From NCBI GenBank assembly GCA_020052515.1, contig JAGVOW010000014.1, positions 1 through 59,022 on the forward strand: a stretch of 59,022 nt of DNA, in the 5' to 3' direction. Below the pieces are notes generated by a model that worked only from the letters and a program-made list of their open reading frames with translations, was not told where the DNA came from and did not search any database. Numbering within the stretch: position 1 is the first letter of the stretch; each line of letters opens with the position of its first letter. A program made the position numbers and the translations under genes. This document shows positions 16,640 through 25,748 of the stretch, piece after piece. This stretch comes from Brevinematales bacterium. GTDB taxonomy: Bacteria > Spirochaetota > Brevinematia > Brevinematales > JAOACQ01.

Positions 16640-19066
16640 TTATTTATAATGTAAGGCAAGAGTTACTTCATTGCCTTTTTTGTTGTATTTCACCCGGTCC
16701 ATTATTTTTCTTATCATATAAACACCTCGGCCGGAAGGCTTCAAAAGATTGTTCTCCTGAAGCGGGTCCGGAATTTCTTCCATTCTAAAACCAGTGCCCT
16801 CGTCTCCTACTTTGAATATCAGGTAGTCTCTAAAAATCCTATAGCTAATGGAAACTCTTTTCTGAACATTAAACTTATTGCCGTGCTCGACTGAATTTAT
16901 AATTGCTTCATAAAGTGATGTATAAAGGCGCCATTTGAGCTCTTCACTTATCTGAATAAATAGAGAAATGTCTTCCATTATTTTTACGATGGCATTGTCA
17001 ATTTCCAGAACATTACTTGGGATAGATAGATTGTTTTTTAAGATTTTTTGTTTGCTCAAGATAACTAAAAGCATGCTGACATCATCGTCGGTAAATTGAA
17101 AGGAATTCTCTGAAATACTTTGATAAATATAGTTCAGGATGTGCTTATTTTGTAAACCTGTGCTCTGCTTAAAAACTTCTATGACGGTTTCAATTTTGAC
17201 TAATCCCTCTTCTTTCTTGAAAGTGAAGAGGCCGTCCGTGTAAAGTAAAATCTTGCAGCTTGGGGGAAGAGTGGTTTTCCTCATAAAATCGCTGTAGGGG
17301 ACGTTTCTTTTTGTGCCCAGGGGGAAAGAACAGGTATCTAGAATCTGAATACTTTTCTTCTTTTCGTCAAAAACCAGGGGAAAAGGATGCCCGCAATTGA
17401 TGTATTCCATAGTGTAGTTTTTCGTGTCAATAATACCATAGAAAAGAGTAATATATTGATCTTCCGGCAGCACTTTCATCATAATGGTGTTTAAGTAGGA
17501 TACCATTCCATCCAGCCGATGCGGGTCGCGCGGGGCAAATTCTACCAGCATTTTCAGCATAGCTGTAATGAGTGATGAAGAAACCCCATGCCCGGAAACA
17601 TCCGCTATGAGCACGCCAATATGAATTTCGTCAATCTGGATAACGTCATAAAAATCCCCTCCGAGCTGAGCGGAAGGCTTGAAGAAGGTTTCAAAACGAA
17701 TACTGGAAGAATAAATAGGAGGAATAGAAAGGAGGTGTTCCCATATTAAACGCGCCGTATAAAGTTCTTCTTCAATCAATTTGTTTTTCTGCTCTAACTG
17801 GCGGTAAAGGGTGTTTTCTACAGTGATATCCTGGAATACGGCTTCTATAAATTCTTCTTCTCCAAGATAGATTTTTTGCAGATGAATGGAGAAAATATTT
17901 TCCCCATACTTTTCTTTTAAAGACAACTGAAGGTAAAGAGATTTGTTCTCTTGAACTTCTTTGATTATATCTTCAAAATTCGAAGGGATTTCAAAAAATT
18001 CATGAATCGAATTGCCCTGAATTTTTTCCGCGTTCAGAAAACCAAGTGAAGTAGTGAATCTATAATTGACAAAATAAATGTAGCCTAATTCATTGAGTAT
18101 GGCAAGGCCTACAGGAAGTTCATTTAAAAGCTTTTTGTATCTTTCCTCGGATGCTTCTAATTTTTTAAATAAAAGGTATTGTATAGAGTCATCAATAATA
18201 GTGTACAAGCCGCCGCGAATAACCCCGTCAATGGCATAAAGAGGGATTCCTCGAATCTTCAAGTTCTTTTTCTCATAAAAAAATTCTTTTTCCAGGCTGC
18301 TGCCCGTCATAACCTGTTCAATAAATTCAATCGGGAGTATTTTCTTTATGTTTTGAAACTGATGGGGAAAAAGTTTTTGAAATTCTTTGTTAAATTTAAT
18401 GATTACCCCTTCCGCATCGGTTAGGCACATCGATATAGGGTTTTTTTGAAAAGCGCCGTCTAAAAACTCCTGATTTTCTTTAAAGCGTAGGGACAATTCT
18501 CTTAAATAGAGAACCAAAAACAACTGTCTTTTTATGAACAGAATCAGTTTACTCGAAGAATTATTGATGTTTTTACTTTGATAAAAGACTAGAAAAAAAT
18601 ATTCTATTCCAATGAAATCAAAGGAAATAGGGTAAATTCTAACTTTATTTGCGGCGGCTAGCGAGACAGATTTTGCCGCGGAGGCCGCGTAAATGGCATT
18701 AAAAGAGGAGTCGCTTTTGGAAAATTCGTAAAACTCCTGCTCTTTGCCTTGAAGGAGAAATTTCAGATTTTTACTTTCGATTTTTTCGTCATTCATTAGG
18801 TCTGTAAAGCAAAGGCCGTCATAACGAAAAAGAAGAATGGAGAAATTATAATGGTCTTTTGAAAGGATCTGAAACAAAGAGACGAAAATCCGGTCAAAAT
18901 TTAAGAGAGAAGTAATAGAAGAAAAACTTTCTAAGATTAAATCTTCGAGATTGTGTATCGATTTCTCATACTTCCGGTCTTTTCTCCGGATGCCTTTCCC
19001 TACATAATTGCCTGCGAAGAAGCTAAGGAGCAAAAGAATGATAACGGTAAGAATATAAAAAAACAT
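16640..19066 (-). CDS. PAS-PP2C (SpoIIE-type) phosphatase fused to an RsbW-type anti-sigma kinase domain
   Basis: The 808-residue sensor has an N-terminal membrane span (1-20), a GAF-like region (about 40-190), two PAS-like domains (about 205-300 and 315-430), and a short coiled coil. A PP2C/SpoIIE phosphatase follows (about 450-650), with GGDFYDVIQ and ADVSGHGVSSSL supplying metal-binding residues. A C-terminal HATPase domain (about 680-808) shows N-box EAIINSVEHGN, DEGTGF and GRGVYMIR. The phosphatase should dephosphorylate a STAS antagonist and the ATPase should phosphorylate it or hold a sigma factor. The STAS gene is immediately upstream (11 bp). This is a partner switch with both opposing activities on one chain; function is inferred from domain families. 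Confidence 0.88.
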   Translation of the reverse strand: MFFYILTVIILLLLSFFAGNYVGKGIRRKDRKYEKSIHNLEDLILESFSSITSLLNFDRIFVSLFQILSKDHYNFSILLFRYDGLCFTDLMNDEKIESKNLKFLLQGKEQEFYEFSKSDSSFNAIYAASAAKSVSLAAANKVRIYPISFDFIGIEYFFLVFYQSKNINNSSSKLILFIKRQLFLVLYLRELSLRFKENQEFLDGAFQKNPISMCLTDAEGVIIKFNKEFQKLFPHQFQNIKKILPIEFIEQVMTGSSLEKEFFYEKKNLKIRGIPLYAIDGVIRGGLYTIIDDSIQYLLFKKLEASEERYKKLLNELPVGLAILNELGYIYFVNYRFTTSLGFLNAEKIQGNSIHEFFEIPSNFEDIIKEVQENKSLYLQLSLKEKYGENIFSIHLQKIYLGEEEFIEAVFQDITVENTLYRQLEQKNKLIEEELYTARLIWEHLLSIPPIYSSSIRFETFFKPSAQLGGDFYDVIQIDEIHIGVLIADVSGHGVSSSLITAMLKMLVEFAPRDPHRLDGMVSYLNTIMMKVLPEDQYITLFYGIIDTKNYTMEYINCGHPFPLVFDEKKKSIQILDTCSFPLGTKRNVPYSDFMRKTTLPPSCKILLYTDGLFTFKKEEGLVKIETVIEVFKQSTGLQNKHILNYIYQSISENSFQFTDDDVSMLLVILSKQKILKNNLSIPSNVLEIDNAIVKIMEDISLFIQISEELKWRLYTSLYEAIINSVEHGNKFNVQKRVSISYRIFRDYLIFKVGDEGTGFRMEEIPDPLQENNLLKPSGRGVYMIRKIMDRVKYNKKGNEVTLALHYK

Positions 19067-19077
19067 TTTTCAAAAAT

Positions 19078-19404
19078 TTAGCTGATGAGTTCCAATTTGT
19101 CTACTATGTGAAAGAACTCATTTAATCGAAAAGTAAAGAAAAGGTCTTTAATATCTTTGTTTAAACCTGTCACATAAAGCTTGCCGCCCAGGTCATCAAG
19201 CCTTTTGTAAGCAAGCAGAAGCTTGCCGATGCCGCTGGATCCAATAAACACCATATCAGAAAAATCAATAACAATTTCTTTCTTGCCTTCATCAATCATA
19301 GAAGTTAAGACTTCTTTAAATTCTCTCGCATCCGGATCCGTCACAAGGTTTTCTTTGATTTTTAGAAGAGTTTTACCTCTATGTTCTGATATTTCATATT
19401 TCAT
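19078..19404 (-). CDS. STAS-domain anti-sigma factor antagonist
   Basis: A 108-residue stand-alone STAS protein of the SpoIIAA/RsbV type. The phosphorylatable serine lies in FIGSSGIGKLL (Ser56 or Ser57). In the family, the unphosphorylated form binds the RsbW-type kinase and frees the sigma factor. It is co-transcribed with the downstream phosphatase/kinase fusion, its likely partner, from a promoter at 19453-19481, and TAGGAG precedes the start. Confidence 0.9.
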   Translation of the reverse strand: MKYEISEHRGKTLLKIKENLVTDPDAREFKEVLTSMIDEGKKEIVIDFSDMVFIGSSGIGKLLLAYKRLDDLGGKLYVTGLNKDIKDLFFTFRLNEFFHIVDKLELIS

Positions 19405-19452
19405 AAGAAACTCCTAAAATATTATAAAAAAACACCCCATTTAGATGTTAAT

Positions 19453-19481
19453 ATTCTAATAAACTTTTTGATTAATATCAA
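19453..19481 (-). promoter_or_regulatory. Sigma-70-type promoter of the STAS-phosphatase operon
   Basis: Minus strand TTGATA (19481-19476), 17 bp, TAGAAT (19458-19453), 49 bp before the STAS start. Confidence 0.6.
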
Positions 19482-19589
19482 GATTTTTATAAAAAAACTT
19501 AACAACTTTCAAAAATGGCAAAGGCCGACACATTCAGGTTAGAATTGCCCAAAACGCGAACAGAGGGTCGCTTGCAATTATTGATTAAT

Positions 19590-19618
19590 TTGTATTTTTT
19601 AATCTTTTTATGTATAAT
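19590..19618 (+). promoter_or_regulatory. Sigma-70-type promoter of aroF-tyrA
   Basis: TTGTAT (19590-19595), 17 bp, perfect TATAAT (19613-19618), 38 bp upstream of the aroF start. Confidence 0.7.
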
Positions 19619-19656
19619 AAACCTTTGATAGATTGAGGAAAACCGGAGCGCAACTT

Positions 19657-20688
19657 ATGATTATTGTTCTGAAACCTACTGCGACAAAAGAGGAAATGAA
19701 TCACATTGTTGATATGATTCAGAAAGCGGGCCTTAAAACGAATGTTTCAATTGGAGACCATCAGACAATTGTTGGCGTGATTGGTGATAAAACTAAATTA
19801 AGCGATATGCCCATTGCTTCTCTTGCCAGTGTTGAATCAATTGTCCAGGTTTCCAAGCCTTATAAAATTGCCAGCAGGGACTTTCATCCGGATGATACGA
19901 TTGTGGATGTAAAAGGGAGAAAGATTGGCGGAGGGAATCTGGCTATTGTCGCGGGTCCTTGCAGTGTTGAAAGCGAAGCGCAGATGATGACTATAACGAA
20001 AGCGGTGAAAGAATCCGGAGCCAATTTTTTAAGAGCAGGGGCATTTAAACCCAGGACTTCTCCTTATGCGTTTCAAGGGATGGGAGAAGAAGGGCTTAAG
20101 CTTTTAAAAAAAGCGGGCCGGGAGTTTGATCTGCCTGTAGTGACTGAGGTTATGGATACCGCGACCATTGATTTGATTTGCGAATACGCGGATGTGCTTC
20201 AGATTGGTACCAGAAACGCTCAGAATTTTGCTTTGCTCAAAGAAGCTGGTAAAAGAAATTTGCCCGTGGTATTGAAGAGAGGCATGTCTCAGACTATTGA
20301 AGAGTGGCTTATGTCCGCTGAATATATTATGTCAGAAGGCAACAAAAATGTTATTTTGTGTGAAAGAGGGATCAGGACTTTTGAGACCGCTACTAGAAAC
20401 ACCTTTGATATAATAGCTGTGCCAGTTATAAAAGAGAAAAGCCATCTTCCTATCATTGTGGACCCGAGTCATGCTGCTGGTAAATGGCAATATGTTGTTC
20501 CTATGGCTCTGGCTGGAATTGTAGCTGGGGCAGATGGAATTATGATAGAAGTGCACCATGAACCCGAAAAGGCAATTTCTGATGGGGCGCAATCTCTCAA
20601 ACCAAAAAAATTTACAGAAATGATGAAGGAAATAGTGAAAATAGCTTCGGTAATAGGAGTAGGGGAAAATTTAAAAATTGCTGCTTGA
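19657..20688 (+). CDS. aroF: 3-deoxy-7-phosphoheptulonate synthase (type I-beta DAHP synthase)
   Basis: Condenses phosphoenolpyruvate with erythrose 4-phosphate, the first step of aromatic amino acid synthesis. 343 residues from ATG 19657 (GGAG upstream). An N-terminal ferredoxin-like regulatory domain (1-70) precedes the barrel, as in the Thermotoga-type enzyme that is feedback-inhibited through this domain. Barrel motifs include VAGPCSVESEAQM, GAFKPRTSPYAFQG, QIGTRNAQNF, LKRGMSQTIEEW, CERGIRTFE and VDPSHAAGK. It is paired with tyrA 21 bp downstream, so the unit may favour tyrosine synthesis. Confidence 0.96.
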   Translation: MIIVLKPTATKEEMNHIVDMIQKAGLKTNVSIGDHQTIVGVIGDKTKLSDMPIASLASVESIVQVSKPYKIASRDFHPDDTIVDVKGRKIGGGNLAIVAGPCSVESEAQMMTITKAVKESGANFLRAGAFKPRTSPYAFQGMGEEGLKLLKKAGREFDLPVVTEVMDTATIDLICEYADVLQIGTRNAQNFALLKEAGKRNLPVVLKRGMSQTIEEWLMSAEYIMSEGNKNVILCERGIRTFETATRNTFDIIAVPVIKEKSHLPIIVDPSHAAGKWQYVVPMALAGIVAGADGIMIEVHHEPEKAISDGAQSLKPKKFTEMMKEIVKIASVIGVGENLKIAA

Positions 20689-20709
20689 AAATATTTTCTT
20701 GGAGTCTGT

Positions 20710-21558
20710 ATGGAACAGAAGACTTTTGGTATTTATGGATTAGGGCTGATCGGAGGCTCGATTGCCCTGGCGGTAAAGTCGGCCATACGTGGTTCGAAAG
20801 TGATAGGTTTTGGAAGAGATAAAGAGAAGCTCGAATCGGCTAAGCGTCTCGGAATTATAGACGCTTATGCGGATGAAAAATCTGAAAAAGTGGGAGATTT
20901 AGACTATTTTATTATTGGTACTCCCACGGAAACAGTTTCGCAAATATTTTTATCTTATATGAATCAGCTTTCTGAGAACGTTGTAGTGATGGATGTGAGC
21001 AGTGTAAAAAGGCCGGTGATCGAAGGAATTCATAAGGTTAATAGTAAAGGCCTTCGCTTTGTAAGCGCTCACCCTATGGTTGGGAGCGAAAAATCCGGAT
21101 TGGAATTTGCCAGGGCGGATCTTTTCAACAAGAAAATAGTGGCTATTATTGAAAATGGCGAAGAAGAAGTTATAGATCAGGTGAGGGGTTTCTGGAAGCT
21201 TCTGGGAGCTCAGATAGTGCTTGTTTCTGCGGATTTCCATGATGAGATTGTAGCCAGTACCAGTCATACGCCCCACCTGATTGCCTCAGCAGTTTCGCGC
21301 TGTTTAGAAAAAGACGGCTGGTCAGAGGTGAAATTTTTCGGGCTTTATGGGAAAGGGCTTTTGGATACGACTCGCATTGCTCAGGGTAATCCGGAAATGT
21401 GGGCAGATATTACATTGGCGAATGCGGATAATATAGAGAGGTCTTTAATTGATTTTTCAAGGGAAATTGACACTATCATTCATTTGATCCGAAACAAAAA
21501 GCGCAAAGAATTAGTGGATTATTTAAACAAAAGCAAAGAATTTAGAGAAACTTTATGA
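20710..21558 (+). CDS. tyrA: Prephenate/arogenate dehydrogenase
   Basis: Oxidatively decarboxylates prephenate (or arogenate) toward tyrosine using NAD(P). 282 residues. It has the Rossmann motif IYGLGLIGGSIA at the N-terminus, DVSSVKRPV, and the substrate-site signature SAHPMVGSEKSGLEFA, with SHTPHLIASAVS in the helical C-terminal domain. No ACT or chorismate mutase domain is fused. It is second gene of aroF-tyrA and converges with the 21563-22036 gene with a 4-bp gap. Confidence 0.94.
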   Translation: MEQKTFGIYGLGLIGGSIALAVKSAIRGSKVIGFGRDKEKLESAKRLGIIDAYADEKSEKVGDLDYFIIGTPTETVSQIFLSYMNQLSENVVVMDVSSVKRPVIEGIHKVNSKGLRFVSAHPMVGSEKSGLEFARADLFNKKIVAIIENGEEEVIDQVRGFWKLLGAQIVLVSADFHDEIVASTSHTPHLIASAVSRCLEKDGWSEVKFFGLYGKGLLDTTRIAQGNPEMWADITLANADNIERSLIDFSREIDTIIHLIRNKKRKELVDYLNKSKEFRETL

Positions 21559-21562
21559 TAGC

Positions 21563-22036
21563 TTAACGGGTGATATTTTTTCCTTCATAAATTTTCTTTA
21601 CCTTATCTAATAGAATCTTTTCCGATTGTTCCGAAATGAAGTAACCTTCTGCCAGATAGGAAACCTTTTTATTTTCTTCTATTGTGGAAATGCTAAATAA
21701 AATTTTGGCCGATAAAACAACGTTTGTTTGATTGGTTTCCTTTGTCGTTTCGAAATGATAGGAATAAAGAAGATAGAGGTTAGGTTTTAGCTTTAAAAAA
21801 GAAAGTTCATTGACAAAATTCGTGGATACAATAGTGGATAAAGTATTTGTGTCGTTTTTAGCAATGGCTTGAAAATAAGAGGACACGACTTTTTCATATT
21901 TGTCCGAATTGTAATTTCCCATATAACTTAAAATTCGGTAAGCTAAATAAGCAAAAACGGTTACCACCACTACCATTACGGCGATGATCCGCCAGTCTGC
22001 TTTGTAAGTTTTCAATTCGTTTTTTCCCTTCGACAT
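21563..22036 (-). CDS. Membrane-anchored protein of unknown function
   Basis: I do not recognise this 157-residue protein. A short basic N-terminus is followed by one membrane span (about 17-35) and a soluble domain of about 120 residues starting with YEKVVSSYFQAIAKNDTNTL. That helical start followed by strands resembles the general shape of SnoaL/DUF4878-like domains, but no signature residues confirm it. A strong AGGAGGGGG ribosome site precedes the start, 16 bp after the acidic protein gene. It is probably co-transcribed with fliS, so a flagellar or envelope role is possible. Confidence 0.6.
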   Translation of the reverse strand: MSKGKNELKTYKADWRIIAVMVVVVTVFAYLAYRILSYMGNYNSDKYEKVVSSYFQAIAKNDTNTLSTIVSTNFVNELSFLKLKPNLYLLYSYHFETTKETNQTNVVLSAKILFSISTIEENKKVSYLAEGYFISEQSEKILLDKVKKIYEGKNITR

Positions 22037-22052
22037 TTCCCCCTCCTTTCTA

Positions 22053-22970
22053 TTAAACGCCTAATTTATCTAATATCTTAACGTATAAATCATAGTATTC
22101 CGATTTCGCGAACGCCTTGATTTTTTCTTCCGGCAGGTCTTCCAACAATGTGTCCAGGTAACACAAAACAGTCCGAAGCTCATCTTTTGTGTCACTGCTT
22201 AAACTTGCCAATTTTTCTTCAATAACCTGTTTTTTGTTTTCGCTGGCGGTTGTTGGTGAAATATCAGCCTGTACTGCATTTAATTGCTCTTCTAGATTTC
22301 CTTTGCTTTCGGATATGTCGATATTGTTTAGTTCTTCAATAGAAAGAGCAATCGGTTCATCTTCCTCAATTTCCGCGACGTCTGGAATAACAGAAAGATC
22401 AAAGTTGAATTCTTCTGACGGAAGAGGACTCGAGGCGTCATTCTTAATTTCATCTCCAAGATCATCGGTGAAAATAAGCTCTTCAGTACGATAAGAATCT
22501 TCCAGAGGTTCTAGAGATTCTCCAGAAGGGGCTGGTTCTTCCATCACAATGATGTCTTCAATTTTTTGCTCAGGGATATCCACATTTGGAGATTCTGCGA
22601 AAGTTTCCGTAGAAGATTCTTCCGCAAGAGGAGTTTCATTGTTTTTTGCTTCTGTTTCGATGCCATAGATAACCTTGTCCAGGTCATTTCCGTCTATAGA
22701 AATAATGTCATCTTCAATACTAAAAATAGAAGAGTCATTTAATAGCTCCTGTCCTGAATCAGCTTGAGAACCCTCTATTGGAATAGATGGTTCTGGAGTA
22801 TTTTCAACCAGGTCTAAATTTTCTATTCTTATTTCAATAGGGGAATCACTTGAGCTAAGAGCTTCCTTGTTTTCTAAATTTTCTTTTTTATCTATATCAT
22901 CCAGAGGTATTGTTTCAATATTGAGATCCAATTCAAAGTCGTCCAGAACCTGAACATTATCATTTGGCAT
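22053..22970 (-). CDS. Highly acidic low-complexity protein downstream of fliS
   Basis: I do not recognise this 305-residue protein. About the first 235 residues are very acidic (rich in Glu, Asp, Ser, Pro) and look disordered. A compact helical C-terminus follows (about 240-305: KKQVIEEKLASL, LRTVLCYLDTLLEDLPEEKI, AFAKSEYYDLYVKILDKLG). There is no signal peptide or membrane span. GAGGTGA precedes the start. Its place between fliS and a membrane protein suggests a link to flagellar assembly, by context only. Confidence 0.6.
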   Translation of the reverse strand: MPNDNVQVLDDFELDLNIETIPLDDIDKKENLENKEALSSSDSPIEIRIENLDLVENTPEPSIPIEGSQADSGQELLNDSSIFSIEDDIISIDGNDLDKVIYGIETEAKNNETPLAEESSTETFAESPNVDIPEQKIEDIIVMEEPAPSGESLEPLEDSYRTEELIFTDDLGDEIKNDASSPLPSEEFNFDLSVIPDVAEIEEDEPIALSIEELNNIDISESKGNLEEQLNAVQADISPTTASENKKQVIEEKLASLSSDTKDELRTVLCYLDTLLEDLPEEKIKAFAKSEYYDLYVKILDKLGV

Positions 22971-23008
22971 ATTGTCACCTCGCCTTTAAAATTTAAAATT
23001 TCGAAGCG

Positions 23009-23419
23009 TTACCCTGCCACATTTAAACGGTTTGCTTTGTTACTTTCTTCAAAATTCTTTTCCCCTTTTAGAAGTTGTTCCCATGCTTCTTTCAGAACGT
23101 TGAGTAAACGTATCACTTCGTTGATTATTTCGGTATTTTTCTCAATATTGGCTTCTAAAAGCCTTCTGTTAATATAAATATAGAGGCTGTAAAGATTGTG
23201 AGCGACTTCGCCGGCATCAAAATTAAGAGAAGTCATTAATTCTGAAACAATATCCTGTGCTTTAATAATATTATTATTGGCCAGGTCTAATTTTTTGAGA
23301 TTAATTCCTTCCTTTGCGGAGTTTAGAAAACGAATTGCCCCCGAGTAGAGCATAACTACCAAACGCAAACCGCTGGCAGTCTCGATCTCTACCTGCTTGT
23401 AATTTTTGTAACCTTCCAT
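23009..23419 (-). CDS. fliS: Flagellar export chaperone FliS
   Basis: Binds the flagellin C-terminus in the cytoplasm and delivers it to the flagellar export gate. The 136-residue four-helix protein shows YKNYKQVEIETASGLRLVVMLY (compare the family Y-x-x-x-x-V-x-T-A-x-P-x-x-L-I-x-M-L-Y pattern), then GAIRFLNSAKEGI and LYIYINRRLLEAN. The family proline in the first block is absent here (SGLRLV). The client FlaB is encoded at 11-12 kb. No fliD is adjacent. Confidence 0.9.
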   Translation of the reverse strand: MEGYKNYKQVEIETASGLRLVVMLYSGAIRFLNSAKEGINLKKLDLANNNIIKAQDIVSELMTSLNFDAGEVAHNLYSLYIYINRRLLEANIEKNTEIINEVIRLLNVLKEAWEQLLKGEKNFEESNKANRLNVAG

Positions 23420-23501
23420 AAATAGCGCCCCACTTTTGCCGCTTTCTTTAGAAGATAAATCGGCATTCAGTGCTTAATTCTTAAGGAATAAGGACCTTCA
23501 A

Positions 23502-24239
23502 CTAAGATTTTTTAAAAATTTCGAATATATCCAGTGGAATCGGGAAAACAATCGTGGTAGCGTTTTCGGACGAAATATCTGTCAGAGTCTGCAGATAACG
23601 AAGCTGGACTGAAATAGGTTCTTGCTTCATCTTTTGCGCCGCTTCTAAGAGCTTAAAAGAAGCTTGCAATTCCCCATCAGCGGCAATCACTTTTGCTCTT
23701 CTTTCTCTTTCGGTTTCCGCCTGTTTTGCCATAGCGCGTTTCATCTCTTCCGGGAGGTCAATCCTTTTTATTTCAACATTCGCGACTTTTATGCCCCATG
23801 GCTCTGTTTCTTCATCAATGATTACTTGAAGTTTCTCATTGATTTTTTCTCTTTGAGATAGAAGGTCATCCAGTTCGGACTGACCCAAAATGCTTCTCAA
23901 AGTGGTTTGAGAAATCTGGGAAGTGGCAAACATAAAGTCCTCTACTTCAATTATGGCTTTTTCGGGGTGGATCACTCTGAAATAAACGACAGCGTTTACA
24001 TTAACGGAAACATTGTCTTTTGTGATTACATCCTGCGGAGGGACATCCATTGTGACGGTTCTTAAACCCACCTTTACGGCGCGGTCTACAGCCGGTATAA
24101 TGAAAACAAGCCCAGGGCCTTTTACTTTGTGGAATTTACCCAGGCGGAAAACAACTACCCGTTCATACTCTGTAATAATTTTAATGGTCGAGAAAAGTAC
24201 AAAAACTATAAAGATGATAATATAAATTGAATACATCAT
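23502..24239 (-). CDS. Slipin/stomatin-like SPFH membrane protein
   Basis: A 245-residue SPFH/band 7 protein with an N-terminal membrane hairpin (about 4-24) followed by the slipin core: [64 protein letters not shown] and [20 protein letters not shown]. These scaffold membrane microdomains and often partner an NfeD-type protease. No nfeD gene is adjacent. It is upstream of fliS on the same strand with an 82-bp gap. Confidence 0.93.
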   Translation of the reverse strand: MMYSIYIIIFIVFVLFSTIKIITEYERVVVFRLGKFHKVKGPGLVFIIPAVDRAVKVGLRTVTMDVPPQDVITKDNVSVNVNAVVYFRVIHPEKAIIEVEDFMFATSQISQTTLRSILGQSELDDLLSQREKINEKLQVIIDEETEPWGIKVANVEIKRIDLPEEMKRAMAKQAETERERRAKVIAADGELQASFKLLEAAQKMKQEPISVQLRYLQTLTDISSENATTIVFPIPLDIFEIFKKS

Positions 24240-24359
24240 AAATCCCCCCTACCTTTTTTACCTTTAGCAAAGAGTATAAAGGATAAAATCCCAAGTTACA
24301 AGTTTATTTTGAATAAATTTACAAAGTATTCGCCATAAATTCCCGTTCGCTTTTTGTCT

Positions 24360-24385
24360 AACTCCCCCTTTTTAAAGGGGGAGTT
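24360..24385. repeat. C-run/G-run inverted repeat
   Basis: Arms AACTCCCCC and GGGGGAGTT flank a short T/A centre, directly after the DUF4416 stop. Related sequences occur near 15270, 44993, 49812, 54242 and 55036. It could end the DUF4416 transcript, but the T-run on that strand is short. Confidence 0.75.
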
Positions 24386-24386
24386 T

Positions 24387-24920
24387 TTAAATGCAGTTTT
24401 TCAACTGCCGCTTGTAGATTTCCCGGATTTCGGTTAAAATCGTCTTGTATTCTTCACTTCTGTAGTCGGGATAGGTCCATTCTTCCCAATGCCGCCAGCC
24501 TTTATCCCGATAGTAAAGAGTGATTTCTTCGTAAATTCCATCCCGGATGTAGAGGCGGTGCTGTTGATCTTTGGTTGTGGCGAGAACAAATTTCCCCAAT
24601 TCTAAATAGCCGGGATCCAGATTGATTTTCCTTTTATTTCCTATGGCTGATTCTATTTCTATTTGATTGGTTGTTTTTTTTATGTCTGCTAAACTATCTG
24701 GAGCAATGAGCGTTTCAAAGGCGATAAATTTTCTCCAGATAGTTTCACCCATCTCTTCCTGATAATAATTCGTAAACATAAAAAGAAAAGGCTTGCTTTG
24801 AAAATCAGCTTTTCCGTAAAAAGATAACAATTTTTGTTCAACTTCGGCAAGAATAAGCTCGCTGGAAAAAAGAATAGGGATCACCAGCTTTACTTTTGTA
24901 TGCGGATATTCTACACCCAT
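24387..24920 (-). CDS. DUF4416 family protein
   Basis: A 177-residue protein of the uncharacterised DUF4416 family. Recognisable blocks are KLVIPILFSSE, the middle INLDPGYLELGKFVLATTKD, HRLYIRDGIYEEITLYYRDKG and the C-terminal WTYPDYRSEEY. No signal peptide. Family function is unknown. GAGGAA precedes the start, and its 3' end abuts a C-run/G-run inverted repeat. Confidence 0.88.
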   Translation of the reverse strand: MGVEYPHTKVKLVIPILFSSELILAEVEQKLLSFYGKADFQSKPFLFMFTNYYQEEMGETIWRKFIAFETLIAPDSLADIKKTTNQIEIESAIGNKRKINLDPGYLELGKFVLATTKDQQHRLYIRDGIYEEITLYYRDKGWRHWEEWTYPDYRSEEYKTILTEIREIYKRQLKNCI

Positions 24921-24992
24921 TTGTTATTCCTCAATTGAAAATTACTGAGTTTAGGATAGGATTAAATTTAATAATTTTCAAATTTTTTACTC

Positions 24993-25021
24993 TTGACAAT
25001 TTATGGATACTTCATTATGAT
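24993..25021 (+). promoter_or_regulatory. Strong sigma-70-type promoter upstream of the degenerate receiver gene
   Basis: Perfect -35 TTGACA (24993-24998), 17 bp, TATGAT (25016-25021), 40 bp before the start codon. Confidence 0.85.
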
Positions 25022-25061
25022 TGAATGATTGAAGATGTAAATTATCATTTGGGGGTTTTTT

Positions 25062-25727
25062 ATGAGGCGCTTATTAATGGTCAGTACGCTGATTATCGAT
25101 CACACTACACTTGGAAGAAAAACTATTATAGAATCGTTAAAAAATTTTAACCTTGAGTTTTCTGAAGCTTCTGATGGCGCGAGCGGCCTTGTAATGATTG
25201 CTAAAACTATGCCGGATATAATACTTCTGGAGGTCAATCTGCCGGATATGGATGGGTTTGCTCTTCTGGAAAAGATTAAAGAAAACGCTAATAGCAGTAG
25301 GACTCCGGTGATTATCATTTCCTCGAGCAGCCGCTCGGAAGATGTGGAAAAGGCATTAAAACTGGGGGCAAAATATTATTTGATTAAGCCGATAGACGCG
25401 AGTATTTTGCTCGGAAAAATATTGCAAATTTTGGGCATAAAAGAGGAAGAAGTTTCTGCTCTTTGTCTGGATAAGAGAAGCAGTGTTTCTGAAAATAGAG
25501 GTGAAAACATAAGAGCTATGGACGATTCAAGCGGCTCTTTTAGCAAGACGGCTTCTTATCAGAAAGTCGAGGTCTCCGAATTAAAACCAAATATGACCCT
25601 GGGCTTATCCGTTTTCTCTCAGGAAGGGTCTCTGGTTTATAATAATGGCACTGTGCTGGATGAAGATAAGATTTTAAAAATGAAGCAGAATGGTATAGAA
25701 AAGGTTTTTATCAAGCCCTTCGCTTGA
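25062..25727 (+). CDS. Receiver-domain protein with Glu at the phosphorylation position and a C-terminal HD-GYP-associated segment
   Basis: 221 residues. The N-terminal receiver fold (about 6-125) has LIIDHT at the acidic pocket (one Asp remaining, Asp13), LLEVNLPDMDG where the phosphoacceptor Asp is Glu57, a conserved Ser87, and the switch Lys109 in LIKP. After a Ser-rich linker, residues about 165-221 (VSELKPNMTLGLSVFSQEG, GTVLDEDKILKMKQNGIEKVFI) match the segment that usually precedes HD-GYP domains, but no HD-GYP follows. Glu may mimic the phosphorylated state, so the protein may be constitutively on or sense something else. It stands alone behind a strong promoter. Confidence 0.85.
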   Translation: MRRLLMVSTLIIDHTTLGRKTIIESLKNFNLEFSEASDGASGLVMIAKTMPDIILLEVNLPDMDGFALLEKIKENANSSRTPVIIISSSSRSEDVEKALKLGAKYYLIKPIDASILLGKILQILGIKEEEVSALCLDKRSSVSENRGENIRAMDDSSGSFSKTASYQKVEVSELKPNMTLGLSVFSQEGSLVYNNGTVLDEDKILKMKQNGIEKVFIKPFA

Positions 25728-25748
25728 TTTATTTGGAGAAACGGTTAT

